Shown: in pieces, positions 22,491 through 33,399 of the stretch
Position numbering within the stretch: position 1 is the first letter of the stretch
Layout: each line of letters opens with the position of its first letter
NCBI GenBank assembly: GCA_012656075.1
Contig: JAAKBF010000294.1
Location: forward strand, 1 to 64,000
Source of the DNA: Phytophthora hibernalis
Lineage: Eukaryota; Oomycota; Peronosporomycetes; Peronosporales; Peronosporaceae
DNA length: 64,000 nt
Direction: 5' to 3'
Notes under the pieces: generated by a model
What the model saw: only the letters and a program-made list of their open reading frames with translations
Told to the model about the DNA's origin: nothing
Database searches by the model: none
Translations under genes and position numbers: made by a program

Positions 22491-22705
22491 GCTACTGCGA
22501 TGCAAGTCGGAAACCTGCAAGAACGCTTGCCCCCAACTTAGCTGTGGATGGCGCGGGAAGGTGCTAACATGTACCTTAACGAAGAAAATGGCGTTGTACG
22601 AGGCTGGCAACCACTTTGTGGAGGTGAGGTCGCCTCGCAAGGCCGGGCTAACGCGACAGCAGAAGAAGTATTGTCAGGAGCTTACTGCGCAGCGAATGAA
22701 ACCAG
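22491..22705 (+). pseudogene. MULE transposase N-terminal fragment (truncated)
   Basis: About 94% identical by eye to the reverse complement of 32464-32680, the N-terminal zinc-binding region of the MULE at 30965-32833 (SETCKNACPQLNC-type block then ALHEAGNHFVEVR). It stops at about 22705 where the left inverted-repeat arm begins, so the transposase body is deleted in this copy. Its orientation relative to the arm is the same as in the right copy. Confidence 0.75.
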
Positions 22706-22894
22706 TTCAGGATTACTCGACCAGGTAATTCTGGTTGCATACACTTCGAGCAACTAGAATGCGCTCGACATACTCAGCATGCATCCGTATGAGTATCTTG
22801 GAGTCCAGGGCGCCGCATATTTCCAGCTCTGTTCGACGCAGACACATCTCTAGTAGTTCTACTTCAACTCGAGGATCCTCATATTCTTCGGCAT

Positions 22895-23056
22895 CGATTA
22901 ATATGATGTCGCGACGTGACTGCCAGTATTAGTGTCGCAAGTACTTCCCCGGCGGCTACGTAGAAAATTTTCATTCGATTAATATGATGGCGCGACGTGA
23001 CTGCTAGTATTAGTGTCGCAAGTACTTCCCCGGCGGCTACGTAAAAATTTCATCGC
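22895..23056 (+). repeat. 81-bp tandem duplication in left arm
   Basis: Two copies with period 81 bp (starting CGATTAATATGATG at 22895 and 22976) differ at a few sites. The right arm has a single copy near 30290-30370, so the duplication arose after the arms separated. Confidence 0.8.
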
Positions 23057-23289
23057 TCAGTTGGCACTGTGCAGCCCCCATATCCTTCCGCGTCCAAGCA
23101 TAGTCTTGAGCGAAAGCATTTGCCGCGCAGTCTGCAGAATATCCAAAAGCGTCCGTGCATCTTTGAAGCAAGCTTGTCAAATAATAACAATGAATCTGCC
23201 TGATTAACGTTTAAGGTACTTCAAGAAGGACTTCGCGATTGGCTCTTAACTCCACGTGTCGTTTTCCCATTGGTTGATTAGCTAAATGA

Positions 23290-23350
23290 GTACCGTGAGT
23301 ATCGATCACGATACTACTCTTGACAGTACCGTGATCGATACTCACGGTAC
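23290..23350. repeat. 26-bp stem hairpin in left arm
   Basis: 23290-23315 and 23325-23350 are inverted copies with 25 of 26 positions paired and a 9-base loop. The stem core is GAGTATCGATCACG. The same hairpin is present in the right arm at 29993-30053 with one additional mismatch, so it belongs to the ancestral element. Confidence 0.8.
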
Positions 23351-24548
23351 CGCCTTCAACATGGCACTCTAACGTCGACGCTAGAGTAGCCAACGTGAGA
23401 GTCATAGCACTCACGATTTCAAGCATGTAATGTGTGAGTACATCTAGAGACTCGGCCCTGTGTCCAAATTTAACTAACGCTAGCGAGCTTCTCACGCAGA
23501 AAACCATGGAAATGTAGATTCAAAAATTACGATCGTGTTCACTACCTCGTTAGGCATAACATTTCACAACGCTTTTGGCGGCTGAGTGACACTACGCTTT
23601 ATTTTCACCACCAGTCTGCTGCTGGACTATCTCTCGACAGTCCGAAGTTCGGCAGGCATGCGTGAACTATGTTTCACCATAATCCACCGTGATTTCTTCA
23701 CCAGGATAGATATTCCTCGTCGCCTTGATCATAACGTGAATATCATAGTTGTGGCGCATCTCGATAAACTCTGTGATGGGATCGCAGCTGTGATTGATGT
23801 AGCGCCCGACCGTTCCCCATTTTTGAGCGTTTGTTGCCCCATCCCATTGCCTGTGATGAAACGACGTATTCAGATTGGTGTGGATCACTCTTGTAGTCGT
23901 AGGCGGTGAGCAACCCGGTGTACGGAGCAATGGTAGTTCCGACGCGTATCAAATCCGTTGCCCGAACTCCAATCTCGATTGCAGACTCGAAAAGCTTCAC
24001 GTCTCTCGTCTCGTACGCGCCGTTCGAGCAATGGCCTCCCAACCGGCAATTGTCACGCGCACAAAAACGTAGTTATCGCGTTCAGTCAGATATCCGGGTA
24101 GCAGTCGCCGTAACATGTGCATATATCACTTGGCCACTTGTCCTTCAACACGATTCCCTCTGCGAAGTCCAGATTTAGAGAATGAGTCACCGAGGATTCA
24201 AGGAGCAAATTTCAAAGTGATGTATTGAAGCGAGGTGGCGGACCAACTTGTCCTGAACTATCTGGTGCAATCCCTGGGGATATTTGTGATATCTGGTTTC
24301 TCTCGTAGCTTCGTAGGGTAAATTGCTCCTACTCCTCTCGTTTACCACCCAAGTTGGTTTGTTGTTCCAACAAGGATGACCACGAGACTGCATGGACTGC
24401 GACTCCAAACCCTGTCACATCCTCTTGTCCCAGTTCAGCGTCGTTATCTTCCTCTTGAGCAGCGCCAGGTTCCGGTGGTGCGTATCCTGTTATCTCAGGT
24501 GCTGTCTGCAATATTTCATCAACTTGCTGTTCATCCACTGGAGCACTA

Positions 24549-25982
24549 CAGACAACGACGGATAAATCCGACCGACCAAAAAATCCGACAGTTAGTGGGT
24601 GATAACCAGGCTCCCATAGTAAACTCATCGCGGGTTTTATCCAATCAGCTTATCATAATCCACTTTTACACCAATTACAGAACCAAAAAATGAATGGCTC
24701 CTGTTAAAATCTCCTCCCACAAAGCTAAAACAAGGCTCATTTTGCACTATGATACGCGCCGAGCGCAGCTTCACTATTAAAAAGAAGCGACAAGCGTTAA
24801 GCGTAGTGGAGCAGCACGGCGTGCGGGAGGCTTCGGAGCAGCTCGGCATCGCTCGCGGTACCCTCTATGATTGGAAGAAACAAGCCGACGGCATTTTTAG
24901 CTTCAAGGGCAGCGCTATGTCGAAGACGCTCAAAGGACAGGGGCGCAAAGAACTTTTCCTGGCGTCCCTGACCTAGTCACTTACATGAAAGATGTGAGGC
25001 GGAGTGAAGCGGTGCGTGTTGTACTTCGTATTTGTATACTAATGAAACTAACTAACATTTTCATCTTAAATGTACAGGTATTGTCTACTTCTGGCATGAT
25101 AGAGTTCATGCACAAGATCTATCCAGACTGGATGAAGGCATACCTCTCTGGGAAGGAAAGCGGCGAGCTCGCACTCGAGCGTATGGTCCAGCGCATTGCC
25201 AATCGGTAACAGCATGTATGTATATTTGCAAAATATTGTGTATTATGAAAATTTTACCATTTACTTAATGTTTTTGAATAAAGGTACGGATTTTCCTCGC
25301 AAAAGCCGCAGGCTGCCAAAAAGACGAAGGAAGAGCTGGAGGAGACCCGGGCACGCTTCGCTATCGAGTTTTGGGACAAGTACAAGGATTTTGAAGGCGA
25401 TGGCATACTAAACGTCGATGAAACAGCGATCATGTTTGATATGTCACCAACCAAGTCCTGGGCAGGAAAGGGGCGAAAGGATGCAGCGCGAACTCTGGGG
25501 GCAAACAAGCACGCAGGTCGCATGACTGCTGTGCTCACTGTACGCGATGACGGTAAATATTGTGATTTATTGGATATTTTATTGATAATTTTCTCATATT
25601 TAATTTTTTTGATATTTTCAGGTCGCAAAATGCCCATTCTTTTCATCATCCGAGGTGTTCCAGGGGGCAGGATTGAACAAGATGAATTGGGGCAGTATCC
25701 GGACGGACACTTCTACGAAGTCTACGATTGCCGCGTGGAAGGCCATCAAAAAGAAAACAGTTATCCGTAGCTTCAAGAAAGCAATTCCCACCATCCCGAG
25801 ATAACAGTTTAATCGAAAAATTCTTTTCTACCCAACTATACGGTTATTGATTTGTTTGTGTGCTTGCACCTTTAATTTCAGCCAACAATACGCTTATTTA
25901 AAAACCGTCGGATTTTTTTGTCTGGATCCGTACACTATGGAGGATACCGCTAAGTCATGTCGGATTTATCCGTCGTTGTCTG
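24549..25982 (+). mobile_element. pogo-like DNA transposon with TA duplication, internally deleted
   Basis: Ends are CAGACAACGACGGATAAATC and its reverse complement, inverted over about 24 bp plus a second paired block (AAAAAATCCGAC), flanked by TA (24547-24548 and 25983-25984). CAG ends and TA duplication fit pogo/Tigger elements. It carries a plus-strand transposase lacking part of the catalytic domain. The element sits inside the SET gene of the left arm. Confidence 0.9.
24749..25803 (+). pseudogene. pogo-like transposase (HTH plus partial DDE_1), introns, internal deletion
   Basis: ATG 24749 begins a helix-turn-helix region (RQALSVVEQHGVREASEQLG, ARGTLYDWKKQ). Candidate introns are 25012-25078 (GTGCGT..CAG), 25209-25284 (GTAACA..AAG) and 25552-25620 (GTAAAT..CAG). 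Exons encode EFMHKIYPDWMKAYLSGK and the first catalytic-Asp block ILNVDETAIMFDMSP, then LPILF-type and GGRIEQDELGQYPDGHFYEV. After that the frame jumps to a C-terminal stretch (AAWKAIKKKTVIRSFKKA, in another frame), so the region with the second and third catalytic acidic residues is deleted. One base is missing near 24950. The element cannot move by itself. Confidence 0.8.
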
Positions 25983-26882
25983 TAGGTCAACTCGCTTGGA
26001 TTATTTTCCAACTGGACCCGTAGAAGATGGAGGACCTCATGCTCGCCTGGTACTAGGAGATAGGCTTGATTAAACTTTGTCTGCATCGTCTTCGCATGGT
26101 AGATGCGTTTGGAGTCCTTCACCGGAGCTCGTCGAGCCTGCCGAGCCGGCTTGCGCGCCAACTTTGTCGTCCAAGGGTTGTCCTTTCTCTTCATCTGCTT
26201 GTGTTTTCTCTCACGTTCGTGGTTTTTGTAGATTTTATCGGCGGCAGCTGCCGCCGCTTCTAACTTCACCCGCTTGCTACAGGAGCTCTCTGCTTCTGAA
26301 TGTGTTCTCTGCTGCCGCTGCTTCGTCATCACTACTAGCAGTTAAATCGACCACGTTGTCCATTTCCTCCCGACCGTCGTCTACCTCGTCCTCTCTGCTG
26401 AGCTGCTCTCCTCTATCGGCCCGCTTATCGTCGCTGCTGGATTGCTCGTCGCTGCTCATGAGATGATTACTTGCTCAGGGACCATCTTTCAAAATGAGGT
26501 CTATGGACCACAAACAATTTCACACATTAATGTGTACGTTCATACAAATTCGCCAGCTGAAATGTGCAAAACACAGTACTGCCGATTCGCAAAACACGTT
26601 TGGTTTTGCGTTCGCATGCCTGCAATACCACACCAAATGTTACACAGAATGTGTACGGTAACCCCAATCGGCAAGCCAAATTCTTAAAATGCGGTAGGAT
26701 ACCGTACCGAAACACGCTTGATTTGGTCGCCTGGCTCGTACGCATGCCGTCCGGTTCGTGCAGCGCCCTGTCTATCAGCGGGGGTCATAAATGGGGAGGA
26801 GCTGTCGCCTTCAGCCTCTTCTACGAAAACACAAATAAAATTCTGTGTTTTTCAGGCCTGGTAAAGCATTCGTTATATTTTC

Positions 26883-27984
26883 TCCACGAGATACGAGAGA
26901 CCCGGGAAATTTACAGCAGCACAAAGACCGAACCGGTGTTGCCGCTGGCGCCGCTGAGCTATCATTGGGGGCTTTCAGGAAATGACGCAAACCACGATTC
27001 TGTAGCAAATGGAGAGCAATATTGCGATTACCTAGCCCTCCATTTGTGTCTGATTTTGCGAGTGGGCCGATACGAAAGCTACGCGAATACCGGTATCACT
27101 CAAATTTACCGGTAGCTTGAGCAAAGTGTTGGCTCTGACGATTGTAGTTGAGCGGATCAATGTGCAGGCGGTGGTCGTGGCAAAAGCGGCAGCGCGGTGG
27201 CATCGTCGCAGGAAGTTCGTGCTGCTTCTTCTTCTCAGAAGCGGCATCATAGAACGAAATTACCTCATCGTATTGTATGAAGTCTACAGGATCCTGCCGA
27301 GTCGGCGTTTGGCAGCGGCTCTACGAAGGATGACACCCATCCGCTGTATCCCTACCCCGGCTTCGTTCGAGGCCAAGTTCTACCAGGTCAAGTGGCGACT
27401 TGGTCAGCGTGCCACCATGTTTTAGTCTAAGCTGACACTATCGGATAATTGCGAGCACATCCGCAAATAGCGACAGGGCTGACGTAATTTGCAGAGAGTA
27501 AAGGTCGATAGCAACCTGCGATTTGTACACCAGCAATCACTACTACTACTTAAGGGCACCAGGAACCACTTGGAAAGCAAAGCCGCGGCAGAGAACACCA
27601 ATGTGGTCCACATCAGATGACTTAAGCCACTTCGACACGCATTTGCTTAACGACACCACAGCCGCCACGCCGCGCCACCGCGGCCACTCTGCGTCGCCGG
27701 CCCCTGCGACGCCCTCACCCCACGACCGGACCCCGGGGCACCTCAAAAGATGCGCTAAATCCACAGCTACATGCTCTGCCTTCGTCTTGCGCACAGGTCA
27801 AAATTATGAAGTTGTATTTACCTGAAAAGGAGGGGGACATGCTGCCAAAATGATTTGCATACAAACTCGCATGAATGAAGCGGCTTGCTACTTCGGATGA
27901 AGCCGCAGTGTGTGTATTTTTGGTAGAAGTATTAAAGTCTCTGATGTATTTAATAGTTCAATTGCTTTGCCTACAGTCCGTTGC
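26883..27984. other. Spacer between inverted-repeat arms, unassigned
   Basis: Several open frames on both strands (for example 27117-27425 plus and 27546-27794 minus) show no recognised domain. 27640-27760 is GC-rich. It may be further decayed MULE sequence linked to the Ulp1 fragment that follows. Confidence 0.35.
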
Positions 27985-28515
27985 AGCATTTAAGCGCACA
28001 TCCTCAGGTAACGACAGCGCAGGTACTCGAGCAGGCCGTCATCGCAATTATCTAGGTTCCTAGCACCACAGAACATTTCGCAGCCCAACAACACAAAAGA
28101 CTACAGTTGAAGCTGTCAACCTGCTCCTCCAAGGTAGCGACGCTAATGCGGTACCTCCTTGATCCGGTCGGCACCCGAAGAGTAGAAACAATATCCTTGG
28201 CAATTTTGTTTTACGTTTTCAGCATAATTCGAGTACATTGGATCGTAGTAGCGTACCTGTGCTGTCCGGAGGTCGAGCATGACACTGCACCAATGCACAC
28301 CGTCGCAGTTGACAGGCACCAGTACGAGCTGGTCACGCAGACCACCAAAAAGACTCGCCAAGGCCTTCTTATCAATCTGCGGAACTCCATTTCTGACAAT
28401 ACCCCTTCAGTTGGCTTGATGACGAACACTCCAGGCCATGTATCGAAAAGCGCGTTCATTGTCGCATCACTGAACTGGCGCGTTCCAGCGAGCTCTAAAC
28501 GCTCAATCTAGAACA
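27985..28515 (-). pseudogene. Ulp1-type protease fragment of a MULE
   Basis: The minus strand reads ELAGTRQFSDATMNAL (near 28480), then LVPVNCDGVHWCSVMLD with the catalytic-type His-Trp, and RYYDPM (28250-28340). After a gap it ends LLEYLRCRYLRMC (near 28000), matching LQYLRYRYLCMC at the end of the Ulp1 domain at 10920. It is the same protein family as the Ulp1 region at 10843-12232. The Gln/Cys catalytic block is missing. It lies in the spacer between the inverted arms. Confidence 0.65.
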
Positions 28516-29173
28516 CAATTAGATAGTTTTAGCAAAATGATCATCCGAGCGATTGAATAGGGTAACCGTCCCGGCTGCGGTTGATGGGCAGCGACGCCTT
28601 GCGCTGGACCTGCTCGTACCAGGTGCTGCTGGCGCCGTCGTCCGTCGACATGGTACGGTATTGCGGCAGCCTGTTCGACGGAAGCGCGTAACCTGGCACA
28701 AGCTAAGGACTCGAATGGCGAGCCAGAGGAAGCGAGGCAGGCGACTCGGGGAATATAACGAATGCCTTACCAGACCTGAATAACACAGAATTTTATTTGT
28801 GTTTTCGTAGAAGAGGCTGAAGGCGGCATCTCCTCCCCATTTATGCCCCCACTGACAGACAGGACGCTGCACGAACCGGACAGCATGCGTGCAAGCCAGG
28901 CGGCCAAATCAAGCGTGTTTTGGTACGGTATCCAACCGCATTTTAAGAATTTGGCTTGCCGATTGGGGTTACCGTACACATTCTGTGTAACATTTGGTGT
29001 GGTATTGCAGGCATGCGAACGCAAAACCAAACGTGTTTTGCGAATCGGCAGTACTGTGTTTTGCACATTTCAGCTAGCGAATTTGTGTGAACGTACACAT
29101 TAATGTGTGAGATTGTTTGTGGCCCATTGTCGTCATTTTGAAAGATGGTCCCTGAGCAAGTAATCATCTCATG

Positions 29174-29676
29174 AGGAGCTACGAGCAATCCACCAGCGAC
29201 GACGAGCGAGCTGATACAGGAGAGCAGCCCAGCAGAGAAGACGAGGTAGACGACGGTCGGGAGGAAATGGACAACGTGATCGATTTAACTGCTAGTAGTG
29301 ATGACGAAGCAGCGGCAGCAGAGAACACAATTTGCGTGCAGAAGCAGAGAGAGGCGGGTGAAGTTAGAAGCGGCGGCTGCTGCCGCGGATTTGATACGCG
29401 TCGGAACTACCATTACTCCGTACACCGGTTTGCTCACCACCTACGACTACAAGAGTGATCCACACCAATCTGAATACGTCGTTTCATCACAGGCAATGGG
29501 ATGGGGCAACAAACGCTCAAAAATGGGGAACGGTCGGGCGCTACATCAATCACAGCTGCGATCCCATCACAGAGTTTATCGAGATGCGCCACAACTATGA
29601 TATTCACGTTATGATCAAGGCGACGAGGAATATCTATCCTGGTGAAGAAATCACGGTGGATTATGGTGAAACATAG
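29174..29676 (+). pseudogene. SET-domain gene with internal deletion (right-arm copy)
   Basis: The acidic N-terminus (SYEQSTSDDERADTGEQ...) leads to VKLEAAAAAAD and is then joined directly to LIRVGTTITPYTGLL of the SET domain, removing the basic region, linker and Cys-rich pre-SET block. The rest (GRYINHSCDP, EEITVDYG, stop at 29676) is as in the left copy, after a frame break near 29455. Without the pre-SET cysteines and the start of SET this copy is unlikely to be active. Confidence 0.75.
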
Positions 29677-29835
29677 TTCACGCATGCCTGCCGAACTTCG
29701 GACTGTCGAGAGATAGTCCAGCAGCAGACTGGTGGTGAAAATAAAGCGTAGTGTCACTCAGCCGCCAAAAGCGTTGTGAAATGTTATGCCTAACGAGGTA
29801 GTGAACACGATCGTAATTTTTGAATCTACATTTCC

Positions 29836-30132
29836 ATGGTTTTCTGCGTGAGAAGCTCGCTAGCGTTAGTTAAATTTGGACACAGGGCCGAGTCTCTAGA
29901 TGTACTCACACATTACATGCTTGAAATCGTGAGTGCTATGACTCTCACGTTGGCTACTCTAGCGTCGACGTTAGAGTGCCATGTTGAAGGCGGTACCGTG
30001 AGTATCGATCACGATACTGTCAAGAGTAGTACCGTGATCGATACTCACGCTACTCATTTAGCTAATCAACCAATGGGAAAACGACACGTGGAGTTAAGAG
30101 CCAATCGCGAAGTCCTTCTTGAAGTACCTTAA
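29836..30132 (+). other. 98-residue open frame shared by both repeat arms
   Basis: This frame is kept open in both arms (the left copy is 23507-23211 on the minus strand) with only a few substitutions. It spans the 26-bp hairpin. No domain was recognised and there is no signal peptide. It may be a small gene or exon of the mobile element, or an open frame kept by chance given the recent duplication. Confidence 0.3.
29993..30053. repeat. 26-bp stem hairpin in right arm
   Basis: 29993-30018 and 30028-30053 are inverted copies (two mismatches) with a 9-base loop; counterpart of 23290-23350. Confidence 0.8.
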
Positions 30133-30964
30133 ACGTTAATCAGGCAGATTCATTGTTATTCCTTGACAAGCTCACTTCAAAGATGGACGGACGCTTTTGG
30201 ATATTCTGTAGACTGCGCGGCGATGCTTTCGCTCGGGACTATGTTTGGGCGCGGAAGGATATGGGGGCTGCACAGCGCTAAGTGAACGACGACAAATTTC
30301 TACGCAGCCGCCGAGGGAAGGACTTGCGACACCAATACTGGCAGTCACCTCGCGACATCATACTAATCGATGCCGAAGAATATGAGGATCCTCGAGTTGA
30401 AGTAGAACTACTAGAGCTGGGACTTTGCAGGACAGAGTTGGTAATATGCGGCGCCTCGGACTATAAGATACTCATACGGATGCATGCTGAGTATGTCGAG
30501 CGCATTCGAATTACTCGAAGTGTTTGCAAGCAGAATCAATTGGTCGAATAATCCTGGTGTAGCGAAAGAGGACACCATGACATGGAGACTATGTTTGGAC
30601 GCAGAGGAGAGCCCTCAATCGTTTTCCGGCTGGTCGTCGATAAAGTATACATGCACTGGAGTCAAGAGACCTCGACTGCGACTACGGGAGAAACATCATG
30701 TGAAATCCGTAGTGATAAAGTGAAGAGAACAGATAGATAAGACGAATACGATCACTATTTTTTATCTGCATTACGTTTACCGTGAGAGGAGTGACGAAGA
30801 GAGAAGTCGTGTCTGCAACGTCGACAGGAGCTAATCTCTAACCCGTAGTGAAAGGAATGCCCCCAGGTTACAGCACATCTCTGTTGGTAAAAGACGTAGT
30901 GAAAACATGTCAGGAATCGACTTATGAACACAACGATAGCCCACATTCTTACTAAAGTCATTCT

Positions 30965-32833
30965 TTAGCGTGCGAAGTTCTCCAACCTCTACACCAACGA
31001 CAGTGCGGCCCTGTTGAACAAAGGCCTTCCAGTCGAGGTAGCGCCAACTTCTTGTTGGGCTGATCCATTGGTCCGACCAATGTTTCTGTTGACGAGGATT
31101 TGTCTACCTCGTCCGTTTACGCGGTGACATGCCGTGCGGCCATAGAGGACATGAATGCAGGATCCAAACTTTGAACAGTACTTGCACTGGCACCATCCCG
31201 CTGACACGTCGACGATCCATCCTTCGGCGGGTTGGCACACGTGCTCTATCCGCGCGTAGTTTGTTCCCATTTAGGCCGTGACAGCGAGGTATTCCACAGT
31301 CCGTTTCTTTGAAGGAATGTAGAAGCAAGGGGTTGGACGGGATTGGACTCGAACGTGCAAATTGTTTGGATTGCCAATAGGCGGCGGACCAAATTGAAGC
31401 AGCTTGTCACCTGCAAACTGCTTCATCCGGAGTAAGAGTCGCGGTGTCGGATCTGGAGTTATTCGAAACGTTCTCGTTCGGTCGGACTCGTTCACACAGC
31501 ACTCTGAAAGCACGTTGATCAAAAGGCCCATTTTCAAACGCGATCGCTGAGTGTAGCCTCTCTTGATGACCCGGTTGAATTGTTCCACAGGATTATTCGT
31601 CGTAGCGAACCCAGGTTCCGTGTAACAACACTGCCACCTCGAATAGCGAGAATCCAGCCATTGCGTCTTGAAATAGGCTGCGAAAATTTCAAGTTCGGGC
31701 CGCGTACTCCACTGCTTCAAATAGAATTCCTTGACTTGTGTTAACTCTGCAAAAGTTGAACAGAAGTGCATATCGTAGATCTGGGCGAGGACACAATTCG
31801 CAACGCGATTCGGAAGCGACTTCGTTCGTTCTTGAACCTTCTTCATGACGTGAAAAAGTACATCAAAAAATGAAGTTGAGTCGTACCGGAAAACATGTTC
31901 CAAGGCGTTCAGCTGTCCATCTTCAGCGTCTCCCATTACAAACTTCAGCCGGAGTTGCTTCCCAGTGACATCGGCGTATATGGAGCGGAATGAGTACAAC
32001 GCCATCGCATAAACGCTCTCAATACGCTGCGATATGATGCAGAAAGCGACCAGGTGGAATTTACGCGAGCGATCTGACATCCCCAGCACTAGTACGGGAT
32101 AACCGACCTGTGACAGTTTGAAGGTGGCATCCGTGTGAAAAATGAAGGAGGCTGGGTCTCGATCAAGACACCAACAACTTTCTGGTTGTAATTCCCACGA
32201 CGAAGGGTTATTCCTCCGATCTATCACCAACGACGAGCTGTCCATCGGTTGTTCTGCCGTACGTAAAAGTAATCGGTGCTGATTCGTCGTTATTTCCGTC
32301 GTAGGCCATGCCTCGAACGGCCTTCATGATGTCCTCGTGATCATCGTTGTATCCAAGCTGAGCCTTCGCGTAGTAGTTGACAAAGTTCTGAACCGCCCGC
32401 AGCCGCGGAACCTTGTCCCCTTCCAATCCAAACTTGGCTCGGATTGCATTGCGAACGCGAACCGGTTTCATTCGCTGCGCAGTAAGCTCCTGACACTATT
32501 TTTCTGCTGTCGCGTTAGTCCGGCCTTGCGAGGCGACCTCACCTCCACAAAGTGGTTGCCCGCCTCGTGCAACGCCATTTTCTTCGTTACGGTACATGTT
32601 AGTACCTTCCCGCGCCATCCACAGTTAAGTTGGGGACAAGCGTTCTTGCAGGTTTCCGACTTGCATCGCAGTAGCTGGTACTTCATCGTGCGTCTGCAAG
32701 GACCCGTGCAGACAGTACACGCGCCCGTGTTGGCCTTGGTGATCCGCGAAGACCACCTTGAGTCGAGTAGCCCATTCCCGTCGTGTTCCACCACGGCGAA
32801 TGCGAGCTCCCTCCAGTCGATTTTCTTCGGCAT
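30965..32833 (-). pseudogene. MULE transposase, nearly full length
   Basis: The minus-strand order is: zinc-binding N-terminus (CTVCTGPCRR, CKSETCKNACPQLNC at 32833-32468), a linker frame (32471-32208), the MULE DDE core in a 324-residue frame (32245-31271) with FIFHTDATFKLSQVGYPVLV, VMGDAEDGQLNAL, LFHVMKKVQE and TNNPVEQFNRVIKR, then a SWIM finger (CQCKYCSKFGSCIHVLY at 31150-31200). Breaks: frame shifts near 32475 and 32215, and an in-frame TAA at 31271 between core and SWIM finger. The two shifts fit single missing bases; the stop does not, so it is a better sign of decay or of a missed intron. It is convergent with the SET gene of the right arm. Confidence 0.85.
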
Positions 32834-33000
32834 CCGGGACGGGCGGATTCAGGAGAATGTCCGTCACTCTTGGAAGTCCGTGGCCACATCGATTCAGGAC
32901 AATGACCGTCACTCTTTTGATGTTGTTCGTGAAGTTCTCCGCAGCCAGGCACTGAACCCCTGTTTCTGTCTTTATGTGGAGGTACCCGGGTTTTCTGTTA

Positions 33001-33399
33001 TTCAGTAAACAATGTATTAATCTGAAATCAATGTGTTATGCAGAAGTTTGTGGCATTTATATTTTTCTGTGTTTTAATGGATTTAATGTGCCGAAACGTA
33101 AGATAAGGTGATTTAAATGCGTTCGGAAACTCTTCTACTTCAATAACCACGTCCTTTTAACCAGGTGGTCCTGATTTGCTTGAAGAGCCGTCACCCGCCG
33201 CTGACACCGTGTTATGGTCGTGCTTGTAGGATTTGAGTAATCTGCTCGGCGTCCATGATCATTCTGCGCAGAACCTTTCTAGCAATGATCGACCCACCTT
33301 CGGTTTGTGGGGACCGTCGAAGAGTTTAAATTGGTGGAGGACCGAGGAGGTGCTGTAGCTTGGGCATCCGTACAGCCAATTGGTTAAAAAGGCGAAATT
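33001..33399. other. Non-coding stretch upstream of the MULE
   Basis: AT-rich, no gene seen. It should contain the outer end of the MULE, but no certain terminal inverted repeat was found. A short ACTGAATAACAG near 33000 (minus strand) resembles CCTGAATAACACAG near 28785 at the far end of the composite. Confidence 0.35.

Larger units (their letters stand above)
23667..26457 (-). pseudogene. SET-domain (histone methyltransferase-like) gene interrupted by pogo
   Basis: Read on the minus strand from about 26457: an acidic, Ser-rich start (MSSDEQSSSDDK...), a nuclear-type basic stretch (KNHERERKHKQMKRK), then the pogo insertion (25982-24549), a linker, a Cys-rich pre-SET/AWS-like block (CYGDCYPD near 24110, CRLGGHCSNGAYETR near 24020-24060) and a SET domain (FESAIEIGVRATDLIRVGT, then RYINHSCDP and EEITVDYG at 23680-23790). 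The NHSC and ITVDYG motifs mark the SAM/lysine-binding pseudoknot of lysine methyltransferases. No post-SET cysteines follow the stop at 23667. Several frame breaks occur, for example near 24330, 24110 and 23880. The gene lies inside a repeat arm next to MULE sequence, so it is probably transposon-borne. Confidence 0.75.
22706..26882 (+). repeat. Left arm of large inverted repeat (with pogo insertion)
   Basis: 22706-23957 and 26246-26882 are inverted copies of 30556-29393 and 29392-28752. The 2.3 kb at 23958-26245 is absent from the right arm; it contains the middle of the SET gene and the pogo element. Identity is roughly 93-96% by eye, so the duplication is fairly recent. The arms diverge at 26882/28752. 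Confidence 0.9.
28752..30556 (-). repeat. Right arm of large inverted repeat
   Basis: Inverted counterpart of 22706-26882 without the 2.3-kb middle. The junction is at about 29392/29393, where GCTGCCGC is followed directly by GGATTTGATACGCG. It holds the internally deleted SET gene, the hairpin and a single copy of the 81-bp unit. Confidence 0.9.

Noticed and set aside
22895..23056. Possible start of a CRISPR-like or satellite array
   Set aside because: Only two 81-bp direct copies without spacers; CRISPR is not expected in a eukaryotic nuclear genome, and the other arm has a single copy.
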